DNA of 64,000 nt from Silurus meridionalis (GCF_014805685.1 NC_060909.1:7893792-7957791), one strand, 5' to 3'. Counted from the first letter of the stretch, positions 47,079 through 61,299 are shown. Made by a program: numbers and translations. Notes: generated by a model from the sequence alone, not told the origin.

Positions 47079-49004
47079 CTGAGTGGAAGAGAGGGTATGT
47101 GTTAAATAGTACACTAATAAAAAAAATCAAACATTTCACATAACATTTTATACATATTTCCCACAAAAAATTGAATAATTATAATAATCACTTCTGAAAT
47201 ACAACTATTATTTAATTGTTACATTTTTTATTGTTACTTTGTTACTTTTCAAAAGTGTCTGTAAAACCATAATTTGGAGAAAAACCCTTGGGATCGTTGT
47301 CAAATTTTTCATACATACATACAGTATATACATACATATGATTGACAGCACAGCCTAACTGGACTTTTGCTATGTTCCCACATGGATGGTTTTAAATGGT
47401 GGATGTGTGCAACATGGCGGATTTTGTATTGTTGTATACTGTACACATACACTTAAACTAGGAGACCCAAACCTGTTCCAGTATGGCAACGCCCCTGTGT
47501 TCAAAGCTATGCTTTACATGGGTTGAAATAGAAGTTCTTGTGTGGTCTGTTATAGAGATCTGACCTCTATAAGTGTTAACTCATAGGTGTTAAGGACTAC
47601 TTAACACCTATGGAATGCTGATTGCACCCCAGGTTTCCTCGCTTTACATCAGTAACTGACTTTACTAACACCCTTGTGGCTAAATGAGCACAACTCTCCA
47701 CATGCACACTCTGTTCAATGCACACAAAAACTGTTAAACTGTTAAACTGTTCCTAATCACCTAATCTGTGGGGTATCTAATGAAAGAAAATGCCGTTTTT
47801 TCTTTTCTAACTAAACTTCACCAAGTTTAATCCGGACCCAAATAAAAATGAACACATTGTTGTTTTCACTTCAGTTGATGGGTTTTTGTATTTCTACCCA
47901 CAATGTTGTTTGACTACCTGCAGGTATTATGTCCGTTAGATTTAACACTTGCTTTCAACTCTACCTAGAGTGTGATGTGGTGGCACTTAACACCTTTTAG
48001 TCTGTGCAGCTCTTGCAGCTACTCCTTTAGCGTTTGACATTGTTAAAATATATTCTTTTATTTATTGTCATTGCATTAGCCATGTCCTCCTGTGACTAGC
48101 ATGGCACAACTACTAATTTATCATAGGAAACATAAAAATACTGCACTACCAAACATATTAGTGCAATAATCACTAAACACAGCACAAATATCTCAACATA
48201 AGTATATTGTACATGTTCACAAAGGATGTTTCCATGAATGTTTCTAAATATACCGTAGTCATTAAGGAAACAAAATGATGATGGAAACATGGATACAGAA
48301 CAAAAATGACACAAAATCAAGAAGCTGTAAATTATTACATAAATTATAAAAAATACTTAGCATAAAAAATGTGTGTACATTGCATAAAAAATTTTACAAA
48401 TCCACGGATATACATAAATATAACAATTAAAAACTCCCCTATGTGGCCTTTTGTTGTCCCTGATATCTAGATTGCTAGCTCCAAAAAAAGAATGATATTA
48501 ATAAATATTATATTATGAATTCCCCCATCTTCCCCACACTCAGTTATAATTAAGTGGCAAATACTAAACCAGGTTGTGCTGCGGTCACGTGACAAGCAAG
48601 CAGCAACATTAGTGCGACAGTCGCCACATCTTGCGCGAAGATGGTGGTGCTGCTCCAGGAGGTGATGACTGATGGCATGCGTCTAGTGTCGAGATCTGAC
48701 CAATCAAATCATGACAGGTAAAACCACAAACACGCCTTACATCATTCCTGGCTAAACACGATATTGCTTGGAAGTAAAAAAAAGGTATGAATTTCTGAAT
48801 AAAATAAAGCGACATTGAAATGATCACTATGTGTTTTTTTTAAATAAACAGTATCCTGTCGGGCCGGAGGCGAAGTACACTTCTCTGCCACTGTAAATGT
48901 CTTTGAATGATGTCCAGGTTGCCAGGGCAGTATGTGAGCATTTGACCTGCCAACACGTCTGTCAGACAGGTGAGAGCCACCAATAAGAACAGGGAGGGGG
49001 TTCG

Positions 49005-49008
<4 letters not shown>

Positions 49009-49041
<33 letters not shown>

Positions 49042-49114
49042 CGTGTGTGTTTGTGTGTGTGTGTGTTTGTGTGTAAAAGAGGGAGCAAGAGGGAGAGAGA
49101 GAGAGTCATAAGTG

Positions 49115-49153
<39 letters not shown>

Positions 49154-49157
49154 CACA
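49009..49157. repeat. (GT)n ... (AC)n ... (TA)n compound repeat
   Basis: A GT run at 49009-49074 with TT breaks, a GA-rich spacer, an AC run at about 49117-49141 and a short TA run. The GT and AC arms are inverted and could pair. Confidence 0.9.
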
Positions 49158-49748
49158 CAACGTTAGCGCGAATTCATTTTAACGGCACACATTTAAACGA
49201 TCAATTCATGTCTGTTTTACCATTTGTATTAAAAATTGAATTAAATAAATATAAAAGAGTTGAAATTAAAACCTTTAATGCAACACACATTTATTCACAA
49301 AATCCTTTCTTTACTCAGATCCAAAAAAATTATAAATAACACAAAAAATCACTAAACATTGACTTCCCAGACAATTTCAGCATTGACCTCAGCCGCACTC
49401 ACCACCAACTGTAACTGTAAAATAATTCTTATAGGAGCCACGTACCATAATTAACAACTAAAACAAACACAAAAAAATTACATATAAATATAAAAAACGT
49501 CATTAAAAAAAATGTATATTAAATGTATTATTTTCAAAGATTAAAATAATTTATAAATTAAATATAAATTAATTAATAACAAAGGTGAGAGATTTTGAGT
49601 AAAATTTAACCGGTTACAATCAGTGTATTAAAACTTAACAATTATTTTATGATAAAAATGTGCCATTAAGTTTCGATTAAATGTTATCTCATGACAATCT
49701 CATGACAATATATATATATATATATTAGGGATTAATTACATGATTGTC

Positions 49749-49900
<152 letters not shown>

Positions 49901-50754
49901 GAAAGAGAGAATAGAGAGAAAAAGAGTGACACAGGTCTGATTCACATTTAACTGACAGCAGAGACCAGTTCTGAAAAAATCGTTCCTGCACCTGAAAGCA
50001 AAATTAGAGACGGACAAATAATAAATAAGGAGACACGAGAAACCGAGAGACTACGGAGACAAAAATAGGATAGGAAGGCGAGGCAGGTTAAAATTGCTTT
50101 TTGTATATATACAGTATAATTGCTCCTGCAAACGTTCGTACCTGAGGAAAATGTCAAACCCAAATAATATGCTTTAAAATCCAGACTATGGAAACGCAGT
50201 TACACAGCAGAGTCTCAAACCCAGGACGAGGAAAATTCATCAGCGTGAGAAGCCACAGTTTCCAAAACTTCTTCAAGCAGCATTGTTTAAGCTATTCAGC
50301 AAGACTTCCACTACTGATGTCACATTCATTTATATCATTTTTAAACCCAAACACATACACACATACACACACCAAAGTTGAAATGGAGGCCAGAAAACAC
50401 CAGAGACGAAAGAAAACAAATGGATGTAATATAATGAGCTGCTGACTTCTGAGGCTTGTTTGAGTAAACTGCAAACACACACCGCTTTGTTGGAAGTATT
50501 TGTGCTAGTGCTTTGATGGGTAGCAGTGAGGCTTTAAGCACACGTGTGGTGTGTATGTATGTGCGTGTGTGTACAGTGGTCCGAGCAAACACGTATTACT
50601 CTGACCTCCACCACCAACACACAGAATCTTAGCTTGTGCTTATGAAGGCATATGATTTTATTTCAGTTATAGGAGCATGCTCACTGCTTCCAGCTTTTCT
50701 AGTCAATAATCTGCATCCTGTGTGCTATGAAAGATTTAGAGCCAATGTGTTTGT

Positions 50755-50795
<41 letters not shown>

Positions 50796-52734
50796 ATAAA
50801 CAAGTTTGTGGTGTGCAAAGCTGGCTGCCAGACTAAAATGGGGAGTGACAGACGAAAGCAAAGTCAGATTGTGTGCAGCTCACAGGGAACTCTGACGCAC
50901 GGACTCAATTACATTCCAGCCATGTCCAATTTTCACCACTTGAAAGAGGACAAATAAATAAAATCAACCATGCTGTTAAACAGCACACAGTGATTTCCAC
51001 AGCAAATTACTTGAATTTCATTAAGAAATCTTTACCTAGTTGCGGGAGCTACTTGAAGTCAGTAGCACACGTGCTGAGGTGTTACAAGCAAGAGATTTTA
51101 ACATTAGCCCAGGCCTTACCAACTAAACTGGGGGAACACCTTTCTGCCTGTTTTTGTAAATCAGACCCGACACTCGCTAAGTGGCTTTTCAGATATTCAA
51201 AGAAAATGTACTTTTCCTTACCTTTACCCTCTCTGGTCTGATTAGCGGAGTGACAACATGGCTTGTAGAAATGAAGAAAAACGGACAGAATTTCAGACTG
51301 TTCAAAGTTGTGTTACTGCTGATGGTAACATAACGCTATTACAAAACTGAAATGTAACTACTTCAACTTTTCTTTATTATTTCTTTATCATTAAAAGCCA
51401 GCGGTTGGCACTAAGCAGTCACATTAGACACCATAAGCAAGACATCTTGTAAGCAACGAATTTTATGTCACAGAACCTTTAATTAGGCACCTTTCTAAGA
51501 GTTTGTCAATAACCTTAAACAGAAAAAAACATTTCCTTTTTACACTGCAATAAAAACCCATCTAAATATGAGAAATAAATGTAGGATTGGAGAAGGTAAA
51601 GATGAGAAACGAGTCAAATTATCTGCTAGTGCATTAAGATAATTACACTTGGTAAAATCTCTTGAAATATGAAAACATATCTAGGCTTTAGAACAAAACA
51701 TCTTAAAATAAGCATTAAAACACTTGTTCCATGCAATCGGTTTTGATTTAAAATTGATCTTTTTTTTTTGCTTTTTTTATTTGTGTGAAACGATTTTAAA
51801 ACCAAAACCATCAAACGAGAATTCCTCTAAATGTAAAGATCGTCATCATTATATATTCTGTCTTAAAATGATATAAAGCATCATAACTAATAAACAAGAT
51901 TGCTTTAAAAAATCAAGATCACAAATACATGCCTACCGTCATAATAAAAACTCTCCTGTAACACACAGCAGTCGCCATGCAAAATCATTCTTGCCACTTG
52001 TGCATGAATCCCTAGAATGTGAGCAATTATCGTGCAATAAATCTCTTTTTTTATATTGCTTTTTATATTTTTTTATATATAAAGCCTTTTTTTTATATTG
52101 TGGCTATCGTGTTATCCATGGGTGTGTACTGACAGGCAATTTATTTTAATCTATTTTATTTATTCATTCTGTTTCCCTCGTGATGTCTATTGTGTTATCT
52201 ACTGTATGTGTATTGTCTTCTTACTATTGTGTTGTGTATCTGTTACCTGTCTTGAATACTGACTGTTATACGTTCATCTGCACATGGAGCCTTTGGAGAG
52301 ATGCAATTTCGTTCTGCTTTGCACATTGCTGCCTGGCTGAATGAGAATAAATTTCACTTTCACACTGACTTTGACTGTATTAGATATAAAAGTATCTACA
52401 CGGCAAAACAAATACATATAGAAATCTTTTAACATTTACATGTGCTTTTATTTTCACTGTAAATTAAACTTCAGTAATTGGTATATGGTCGGAATGATTC
52501 GATGCGATGTGATGTCAGGACATATTGCCTTCAAATAGAACGCTGTTCATGTTTTTAAGGACTTCTTAAAAAGCCGTTAACGGTGTGGCCGACTCCAAAG
52601 AGTTAATAAGTTTAAATCGTCAACTATATTACATTTTTCAAAATAATTCTCAGAAAACTATGTTGATGTTGATACTGGAAAAAGTATTAAGGCGATTATC
52701 TGAAAGTGATAAAAAACCCAGCCATTAGAGTTGC

Positions 52735-52892
52735 ACAAGCCAGTGCACTCTTAGTGCAGGTCCCAAGCCTGGATAAATGTGGAGGGTTGCGTTAGGAAGG
52801 GCACCCAGCGTAAAAACATGTGCCAAATCGAACATGCGAATTCACGACTATGGATGATCCGCTGTGGCGACCCCTAATGGGAGAAGCCGAAA
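52735..52892 (+). mobile_element. LINE or SINE 3' tail
   Basis: Contains GGAAGGGCACCCAGCGTAAA and ATCCGCTGTGGCGACCCCTA then GGGAGAAGCCGAAAGAAAG, a well-known fish retroelement 3' end. I believe it is RTE-related but cannot confirm the clade. Confidence 0.6.
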
Positions 52893-53089
52893 GAAAGTTA
52901 TCTGAAAGTGGTAAATGAAACCATAATCACTGGGCTGAGCCAGAGGCATGTCTGTGTAGGTCCATTTTCTCAGAGAGCAAAGTATCGAAGACTTTGAAGA
53001 GCCTGTGATCAATCCCGCTGGTCTCTAAACTAATAGCCGCTCCTCAGTGAAGAGCATCAGATCTTCCTAGAAGCGGGTCTCGGAGTCAA

Positions 53090-53660
53090 TACCCGGTTCA
53101 CACTGTGTATTTTTTTTATAGTCCTTATAGTGTAATCGCTGCTTGTCAGACTGTACGAACATGACCCCATGTCACATTGTAGGATCTCAGTTGTCAAAAG
53201 GCAGACTGTACGACAGTCAAAAACTGACGCACCCAAAATAAAGACTCATCTGAAGTTTTACGCCATCAATCCGTGACACATTCAGACCTGCGTACTCTCG
53301 CTAATGGTAGCTAGCAGCAAAAAACAAGAAACAGTCTATAGCGTAAATTTTATACATTCATTTATTCTTGATAATACAAAGGTCATACAAACACTCCTTC
53401 CCCTCCATAACTCAATAAGTTTCTCATCTTGCTGTAATGTCCACCTGAATCTTTTCAATATTTTCCCTGAGATATTTCAAGTTATCGCGCTAGTTGTGTT
53501 ATTAGGTTCGGCGCCCTTATTGTTTATTAATTTGATGGTCGTCGTAAAAGTCACACTGCAGAAAAGGGTCTGAAATCTTTTGACACTGCTAGCTGAATCT
53601 TTAAGGATTTTTAAAATGTGTCTCAGTCGACCAAATCATGGCCAAAATCACACAGGGTGC
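53090..53660 (-). mobile_element. Harbinger-like element remnant with MADF-type coding piece
   Basis: On the minus strand, around 53370-53450, a short frame reads QQDEKLIELWRGRSVC, resembling the start of the MADF/Myb-like domain of PIF/Harbinger accessory proteins. CCCGGTTCACACTGTGTATT at the left might be near a terminus. Degraded; boundaries uncertain. Confidence 0.35.
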
Positions 53661-53734
53661 TCCTGGTTTAAGCCTAAGCTCTGACATCTTGATGGTATAT
53701 TAAAAATACTACATTATATACAAGAAGTGGTATC

Positions 53735-53910
53735 TAAGTGGCTACCTGAAGCTGCCACTCTTGGGCCCCTGAGCAAGGCCCTTAACTATCTGGGCTTCAG
53801 GGGTGCTGTATCATGGCTGACTCTGCGCTCTGCCCCACGCTTCCTAACATTGCTGGGATACGCGAAGGAAGAATTTCACTGTGCTGTAAAGTGCATGTGA
53901 CAGGCATAAA
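53735..53910 (+). mobile_element. SINE-like fragment
   Basis: CTTGGGCCCCTGAGCAAGGC then CCTTAACTATCTGGGCTTCA, followed by AAGAATTTCACTGTGCTGTA, the core and tail words of fish SINEs. The tRNA-like head is missing. Confidence 0.6.
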
Positions 53911-54838
53911 GCACCCTCTAGATTCTGCTGGGATTTTACCTAACACAAATTAGTGTGTTAGTCTCCTCACACTTCATCAGTACTTGAGTTTACTGACGCC
54001 CCTGTTGGCTGATTGAGCACAAATCTCTCTAAGCACACTCCAAAAATCTAGTGGAACATCTTTCAAGAAGAGCGGTGGTTATTATATAATGTGGACTGTG
54101 ATGTTTTAAAAAGCAAAATACAAATCATATCCATGTCCAGATAGTGAATCTAGTGAAAGCTGAAAAATTACAGGTATACCATCCTGTTTATTGCTACACA
54201 CCTTTCTAAGAGGATTTTGGTATTCTTCAGCATTCACCTTTTAAACTAGCATGAGGATATATTTATGATGGAGATAAAGCACTTCTGGAAGTGCTCTGGA
54301 TTAGCTATAGATTTAATTATTTTTAAAGGTATATAGATTTATAGATATAGATTAAAAAGATTAAAGATCCAGAACTATACAGAATACTGACACATTCAAA
54401 CACATCACTACGCTCGTGCACGCAATGAGCGGGTTTGTACGAATGTAGCCCCCGCATGAAATCATCGAAACTCCTTCTTTTCGTCCTCACCCTGTCCCAG
54501 GTTGTGTTAAATCTGGTGACATTAGAGCTGTCACATGTCCCGCTGTTGGACAAAGTTAACTGAGGCAGAAATAGCACCTCTGGCTAGCGTTACATTCTGA
54601 AGGCTAAATAAAGGCGTCTGGTGTGCGCTGCATGTTCGCTGTTCAGCTCCACTAATAGACGGTGAGAATGAAAGCCTCAGATAGAATGAGGGACTGCACC
54701 GAGGGGCCACCGCACACAGATGAGGGCTTGTGGATGTGTGTTGGATAATAGGAATACTTTCTTGCTGCTCCGATCAAAAGTTCTGTGTCTCATCATGGCT
54801 CTTATATACAGTACAGCCATTAAACCTGAGGTTCACCA

Positions 54839-54843
<5 letters not shown>

Positions 54844-54888
<45 letters not shown>
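54844..54888. repeat. (CT)n microsatellite
   Basis: A pure CT run followed by interrupted CT-rich sequence to about 54930. Confidence 0.95.
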
Positions 54889-54897
<9 letters not shown>

Positions 54898-55197
54898 ACT
54901 TTCTCTCTCTGTCTCTCTCTGTCTCTCTGATTGTTTTTCTGTATTGCTCTTTGGTTGCTATGCCAAAGGCCAGCCGGTACGTGTGTGTGCATGTGTGAGT
55001 GAGAATTTGCGTGTATTCATGTGCCCAAGAGGGAGGGGCAGTTACACACCCAAGGTCACACACACACGGGCACATGTGCAGACACATACACACACACTTT
55101 TGTTTTACTATCTTTGTTGAACCCTCCACTTATGTCATTATTTTAATTATTTTGTAGCTTTCTGTGTGAGTAAAATATCCACATAGGGTGAAAAGTG

Positions 55198-55198
<1 letters not shown>

Positions 55199-55268
<70 letters not shown>

Positions 55269-55468
55269 GTGGCCTTGTGCTGCCTTGTGTCTAACAGTCT
55301 GTACTGGACACTGGAGAAAAGTTTGTTCAGCACTTTAGTGTTTATAGTGTGTGTGTGTGTGTGTGTGTGTGTACATGTAAGTAAAAAAGATGGAAAAAGA
55401 CAGATAGACAAAGAGACCATTTAGGCAACTATTTGGCTAAACAAGGTCAACACACACACACACATACA

Positions 55469-55507
<39 letters not shown>

Positions 55508-55511
55508 ACAG

Positions 55512-55537
<26 letters not shown>
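55199..55537. repeat. Cluster of (CA)n, (GT)n and (CA)n arrays
   Basis: CA at 55199-55266, GT at about 55348-55372 and CA at 55449-55537 with a few breaks. The opposed CA and GT arms form a potential hairpin. Confidence 0.95.
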
Positions 55538-55545
<8 letters not shown>

Positions 55546-57354
55546 ACTGTAATGTACTGTATAAGGTCTTCCCTGCTCCCCATCAGCAGTGTGTCCTCTG
55601 GTTAACTCCAGCTCTGCCTGCATGAGGTCCACACTAAACACACCCTTGGGCTGCAAACAATGGTGCAATGCATTTCTCTCTCACACACTAACACACAATC
55701 ACACACAAATAACACAGTTGGGTCACAGAACAAACTCTTAAAACAAATGTTAAATCAGATAATCTATTTTGGTGAAATGTAAAAATACCTACAAAGCACT
55801 ACAAAGTTTGAATCAGTTGAATGAGTAATTATGTCGAATACACTGAAATCAATAAGCTAATGCTAAATCTGACAGAGCAGCCCCTCTGGCAGTGTAAAAT
55901 GCATCAATGTGTGAAATTCGAGCTGTGTTTCTGTTTGCTGTCAGGTTGCGTTGCTATATGAAAAGTTCATGATGTCAGTGTGCGACAGTGCGGGCAAAAA
56001 CACAATTCACATCATCACCTGCTTATCTTCATTATCAGGAAAAAAACGACTAGCACCAAAAACGTTGGATGATAACGGGACAAAAATACACGGGGATTAA
56101 AAAAATATATATTTACTGCATATTTGCAAACACTGCAAATTTTGTGACAGAATTTCTGTCCTCAGACCTGGAAAAACAAACACAATGGAATTCCTAGTCA
56201 GAGTCTGGAGATCGTTGAGTTCAGCAAGTGGCATCAATGAAAAAAAGCTTCATTAATTTAAACAAGTCATACTGTATAAGATTGGTAAACAATGCTCAAG
56301 AATATGTAAAACCAGCTTCTATGAAAGCCAAATTGCTATGCTTTATGCCACATTGAGAAAAAATAATATTCGGTGTTCATTACTCTAAACAAAACGGTGT
56401 GGGTAAAGTTAGGATTTAATGATTTGAATAAAACAGAGCTAGCGTTACGACAGCACAATTAGCCATGACACACAAGTCAGTGTTGACCTGTTGCACAAGC
56501 ACGTGACGTCTCTTTTGCAAGCTCAACAACAATGTCGAACTCGTTCTGAAACAGTAACTCAATACCATTCAGGACGGTGTCGGCCATCTTGGATTTCATG
56601 CTGTTATCCAACACCAGGCTGCCTTGTAAAGATGCAGAGGACGTGACATGCATAACTGACACTCTGACCTTGGTTTTATTTTTGTTTTTTCTTTTTCCCA
56701 TTCTTTTTTAATTGGAATTGTATCTCCACTTGAGTTTAAGAATGTAAGCGATTCCAAGCTAAGCTTCAAAATCAAACGACCAATTTTTTTTTAAATTAGA
56801 AAGCGTTCGTTCATTTGTGTCAGTGTCCACGATTGAATTTCCCATTGTGGCATTATTTGAGAAACAGTCAAAATCCAATCACAATGTCTAAATGTTTGCA
56901 TTTTGTGTAATTGGCACTCGGTAAACTTTATATGATTCACTTCCAGCATGACGCCACCACGCCCAGATGAAAATATTGTTTGCAGTCGCATTTTCGTTGT
57001 CAACAATGTGCACCAGTCAAATCAAATATAGTGTGCAAGATGTTGGATTATGTTGCCATAGCACCTGCATCTGAATTCCAGGTGCAATAAAAACACAGGC
57101 ACACCCACTATCCTTCTCTCCAACCACCATACTATCACTGTCAAACTATGAACAGTGAAAATGGCCTAGCTTTACAAATGATGTATATTTGCACAGGTGT
57201 GAAACTAAAACTCTTTTCGTAAAGTCTTTGTAATTTGGATGTTGGGCAAAAAGCAGGAGCCATTTAAGAGAAGAAAAACAGTTTTATTTGAACTATTGTA
57301 ACTCATATTTTCGTTTATCTTTAGAATATGCCTTATTTAATTTCATTTATGCTT

Positions 57355-57590
57355 TATCCTGAAGTCTATTCCAGGAACAATACGTGTGAGGTGGGAATAC
57401 ACCCTGGATGAGACACCAGTCCATCACAAGACACCATACACTATGTTCACACCTAGAAGCAATTTAGCGTAGTCAATCTGCCTACTGTAGAGTTTTTGTC
57501 TTCAGTAACTTGAGCACATGATGAAACATGGGACACTGGAGCTGTGAGGAGCCAATACTATGTACTGTGCCACCATGCTGCTGTTTTAAT
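57355..57590 (+). mobile_element. Fish dispersed repeat (unclassified)
   Basis: GGGAATACACCCTGGATGAG, ACACCAGTCCATCACAAGAC and ACCTAGAAGCAATTTAGCGT are diverged words of a very abundant fish repeat, ending CTGTGCCACCATGCTGCTG. About 240 bases remain, with an internal deletion. Confidence 0.6.
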
Positions 57591-57954
57591 ATTTTATAAC
57601 ATATTGTACTCTCCATGGTCAAATGTTTGTGAGGTTGTGAACAGGCTTTTCATTATATTTTGGGGTGTAGCTGCAGGGACTTCTTCAGCTACAAGAACAT
57701 TAGTAGTATCGGGTACTGATGTTGTGAAGAAGTGTGGGGTTCGGTCAGTTTTCCAGTTTATCCTAAAGGTATTCATTGCAGCATGGGTTCAGTGCAGGAC
57801 ACATAGGCTATGCTGGAGTTATGTGGGCCTTGTAGTCCAGTGAAGGGAAGTTGTAATTTGACATCCTACAAAGACATTTTATAAAGTTTGTGCTTCAACT
57901 TTGATGGAGCAGAACCATATATCAGTGTATCAGCAATCAGGTGTTTGCAAAAAT

Positions 57955-58325
57955 AGAACAGGCATAACATTATGACATTATACCATTATGACTGGTGAGT
58001 AAATAACACTGGTTATCTCTTCCTCATTGCACCTGTTAGTGGGTGGGGATATATTAAGCAGCAAGAGAACAATATTGGCCTCAAAGTTGATGTGTTGATG
58101 TGAAGCAAGTAAAATGGGTAAGCATAAGTATTTGATCGAGTTAGACAAGGGCTGAAATTGTGATCTCTAGAAGACTGGGTCAGAACATCTCCACAATTGT
58201 TCTCTTGTAGGCTGTTTCTTGTCTGAAGTGATCAATATCTATCAAAAGTGGTCCAAGGAAGGAACAGTGATGAACCAGAGACAGGGTAATGGGTGGCTAA
58301 GGCTCATTGATGTACCTCTAGCTTC
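57955..58325 (+). mobile_element. Tc1-like transposon fragment, opposite orientation
   Basis: Same family as 39496-40012 but inverted: GGCATAACATTATGACATTA at the left, CACCTGTTAGTGGGTGGGGA, then the start of a transposase reading frame with a helix-turn-helix-like CTAGAAGACTGGGTCAGAAC region. It is interrupted by frameshifts, and the right end is missing. Confidence 0.75.
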
Positions 58326-58424
58326 TAACACCTTGTGTTCAATACACTCTAATACACATATCAATACTTTGTGAATTACTACATTAACACTACAGAGAAC
58401 AATTTGGTGCAATAGCCTACCGTA

Positions 58425-58582
58425 TAAGACATTTACTGCATACTTCCTTATTCAGAGTGACTTACAGCTATCTCATTCATACAATTGAGCATCAAGGATT
58501 GAGCTTGGTGTGGCTGGGATTTGAACTCACAACCTTCAGGTCCAAAGTCCAATGCCTTAACCTCTAAACTACCACCTCCTAA
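58425..58582 (-). mobile_element. tRNA-derived SINE
   Basis: On the minus strand a tRNA-like head reads GGAGGTGGTAGTTTAGAGGT then TAAGGCATTGGAC (A-box region) and AGGTTGTGAGTTCAAATCCC (B-box region), followed by a SINE body. It is not a functional tRNA: the acceptor stem is not complementary and there is no clear anticodon arm. Confidence 0.7.
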
Positions 58583-59053
58583 TACGACTACAGAGTACAG
58601 TGTATCTGTTCGCCAATTTTTTGGAGGTAAATTTTGCTTCATTAAAAAAGAATATCTCATGGGTTCTTTTTAAGGAAAAGGGGAGCAGAGATATATGGAT
58701 TTGGGCAGCTCTGATCTCGTGGAGGTGGAGCTTATTTCACAGGTTGAAAAAACATGAGGTAGCCAGAAACAAAGCAAATAAAATAAAATAAATGAAAGAA
58801 AATAGCAACAATTATTGACACTAAATGGTCATTTGATTGTTGGTTTAGAGGCATACATCAAAACTGCAGACTGCACATTTTATTGGAAAAACCTGCATCT
58901 TGAAATAGGAAAATAGGTCTTAATTTTCTAGTTGTGGGGTTTAAGAGGGAGTTTACTTCCTATTTCCTGTCATGACATAACATAACATTTTGGCAATAAT
59001 AACAAGATGGCTGACTAGAAAACTACGCTTCTGTGCGTCTCGCCCCCCAACCC

Positions 59054-59111
<58 letters not shown>
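59054..59111. repeat. (CA)n microsatellite
   Basis: About 58 bases of CA, followed 80 bases later by a GT-rich stretch at 59191-59235. Confidence 0.97.
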
Positions 59112-59113
<2 letters not shown>

Positions 59114-60540
59114 TGTCATGTATGTTTTGCTAATATATAAACCATGAATACTTGCATTTGTGACTGGTGAACACCACTATGGTTAATATGTGTGTGTGTT
59201 TTGTGTGTGTATGTGTGTGTGTGTGTGTGCGTGTGCGCATTGATGCTGGCTGCCTTTGAGCGTCTGTGTGTTTTTAACTGGCTTAATTATGTGTGCGCAC
59301 ACACAGGGATGCCTAAGCCAGATGGGCTAGGGACTTACATGTCTCTTAGCAACAGGTTTGCTGATTATGGTTTGCCCCCTGTAACGTTAGCCCTTGAGCA
59401 CAGAATGAGTGAGAGAGAGTGAGAGAGAGAGTGAGTGAGAGGGAGAAAGAAAGAGAGAGCTAGGTAGGGTGAGTGTAGGTCGATATGAAGCATTCCTCCT
59501 TGATCTGTCCTGTGAATCAGACCAGTCCAAACACTCAAAGTAAACAGTGTCATTTTGTTTCGCTCGTGTTTGTCTGGCTACTGTATGACACACTCCTGCG
59601 GCTGCTGTTATGGCAGCTTTACATATGGATTTCAACTCTGCATGTATCCCATGTTTCTCCAGCTTTTATGATCTTATTTTATGAGCCTTCTTTTATGCCT
59701 GCTCTTTCATTTTCTATAATTTTGTCAAAATATTTTTTGCAAGAAAGTCCACAAAATAGCACATGGAACCATCTATGGACATTTGTAGACTTTACAATAG
59801 TAAAGCGGCTGTGTGTGATCTGTGGTTGTGGTTAATATAAAACTCCATGCTACACTTTATGTCAGATGGTATTTTCCAATATATCAAAGCACTGTACAAT
59901 CCTCACTTCAAATTTGTCAGAGGTTTTGAACAATTTTCTACTGTAGCAGCTCTGTTAATTTGGATTGTTATTAAACCAAATAAGCTGAGGCCTGATGAGA
60001 GAGAGGTTGCTGAGTGTATAGTTCCTGATTACAGGAACTCATGGATGTTACACACATTAAAAGTAACAGCAAATGGATAAAAAGTATGACATGTTCTTAC
60101 ATCAATTAAGCTATTCTGATCCATGGTAATGTAAGATGAATAAAACACTTATTAACAGAAAATAGTCAACAGTCAAAAGGTTACTAATATTTCTCATCAG
60201 GAAATCTGAGTAATTAATCAGTTCTATTAGATATAATTCATCCTTGTTTTGAAAGTTTTGTTGTTCTGTTGACTTCTAGCTTGGCATGTCTAAAATTTTT
60301 AATAAATCTATTTTAAGATTCAAAATTTTCACTTGATAAGATATACTTTTTGCAGTAAACAATGCATTTGTAGTAAGATATACACTATATGGACAAAAGT
60401 ATTGATAAGGACTGAATTTCCAATCATATGTGGTTCTTTTACAATCTCTTTCCGCAAAGTTAAAGGCACACAATTGTTTTAATTTTTAATGCTCTGATAA
60501 TAATAAGTTTACACACAATATATAGACAAAGGTTTTCAAC

Positions 60541-61299
60541 ATCTGATCTTAAGATTTATATTTGATTTTTAAACATCCCATTCCACATTTAATGGAAATA
60601 TAAAATATAATGATATTTAATTTATATTTTATTTAAATACAAACTAGCTGATATAGATGTTACTATTAGTTACATGTATATATGTTACAATTAAATAAAC
60701 ATTTATTTGTTAAATGTTTGCTATTAGTTAACATTAATTATGCATTTTTCAAAATACGAAATTGAATTTTATAGACAATAAATGAAAGAAATCAGACTTT
60801 CTTTTTTCTCTTTTTCTCTCTAAGGAATTTGTACCAAGTTATTATTACTGTTACTGCAGTTCCTTCATGGAAACACAAAACAGACACAGGTGCTCATCTT
60901 CAGGCATCAGAATCTTACTTGCCCTGCACTTTATCTGGATTTAAACAGGACTCATTTATTTGACTGGGATCAGTCTGATTTGGGAAGACGTGCTAATTAC
61001 TACTGTTGATTGTTTAGTCTGAAGAGATTTGAATGGGAGTGTGCTGTAGTAATAATATGGGTAGCAATTGTTTTTTTTTTTTAAACGGACGCCCTAAGCG
61101 GTCACAGTTCTTCAAAACTGACTTCAGAGAAGGGTCACCTGGAGAGTTTCCCAGAATTTAAACCAGTAAAAATATGACTCAAGAGGGTTTAGGTGTTTAT
61201 AACGAATCTATCTGCAGTAGTGTAAACCCACTGTTTTGCCTCCTACTGACTACTGAGCTGTCTCTCCTGCTCCTTACTCATTAACCAGTGCACTCTAAT
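60541..61299 (+). repeat. Duplicated segment, copy 2
   Basis: Direct-orientation partner of 17379-18180, about 43 kb away inside the nfatc3 upstream intron. It lacks roughly 40-60 bases in the AT-rich left third and differs elsewhere mainly by single bases. Confidence 0.85.

Noticed and set aside
53304..53573. Hydrophobic 89-codon plus-strand frame as a membrane protein
   Set aside because: It is the shadow of a minus-strand Harbinger-like coding remnant.
55130..55668. Cys-Val and Thr-His repeat open frames
   Set aside because: Artefacts of CA/GT microsatellites; the same applies at 6072, 10930, 32232, 44889, 48742, 61410 and 62877.
58425..58582. A tRNA gene
   Set aside because: A- and B-box-like motifs are present but no cloverleaf forms; it is the head of a SINE.
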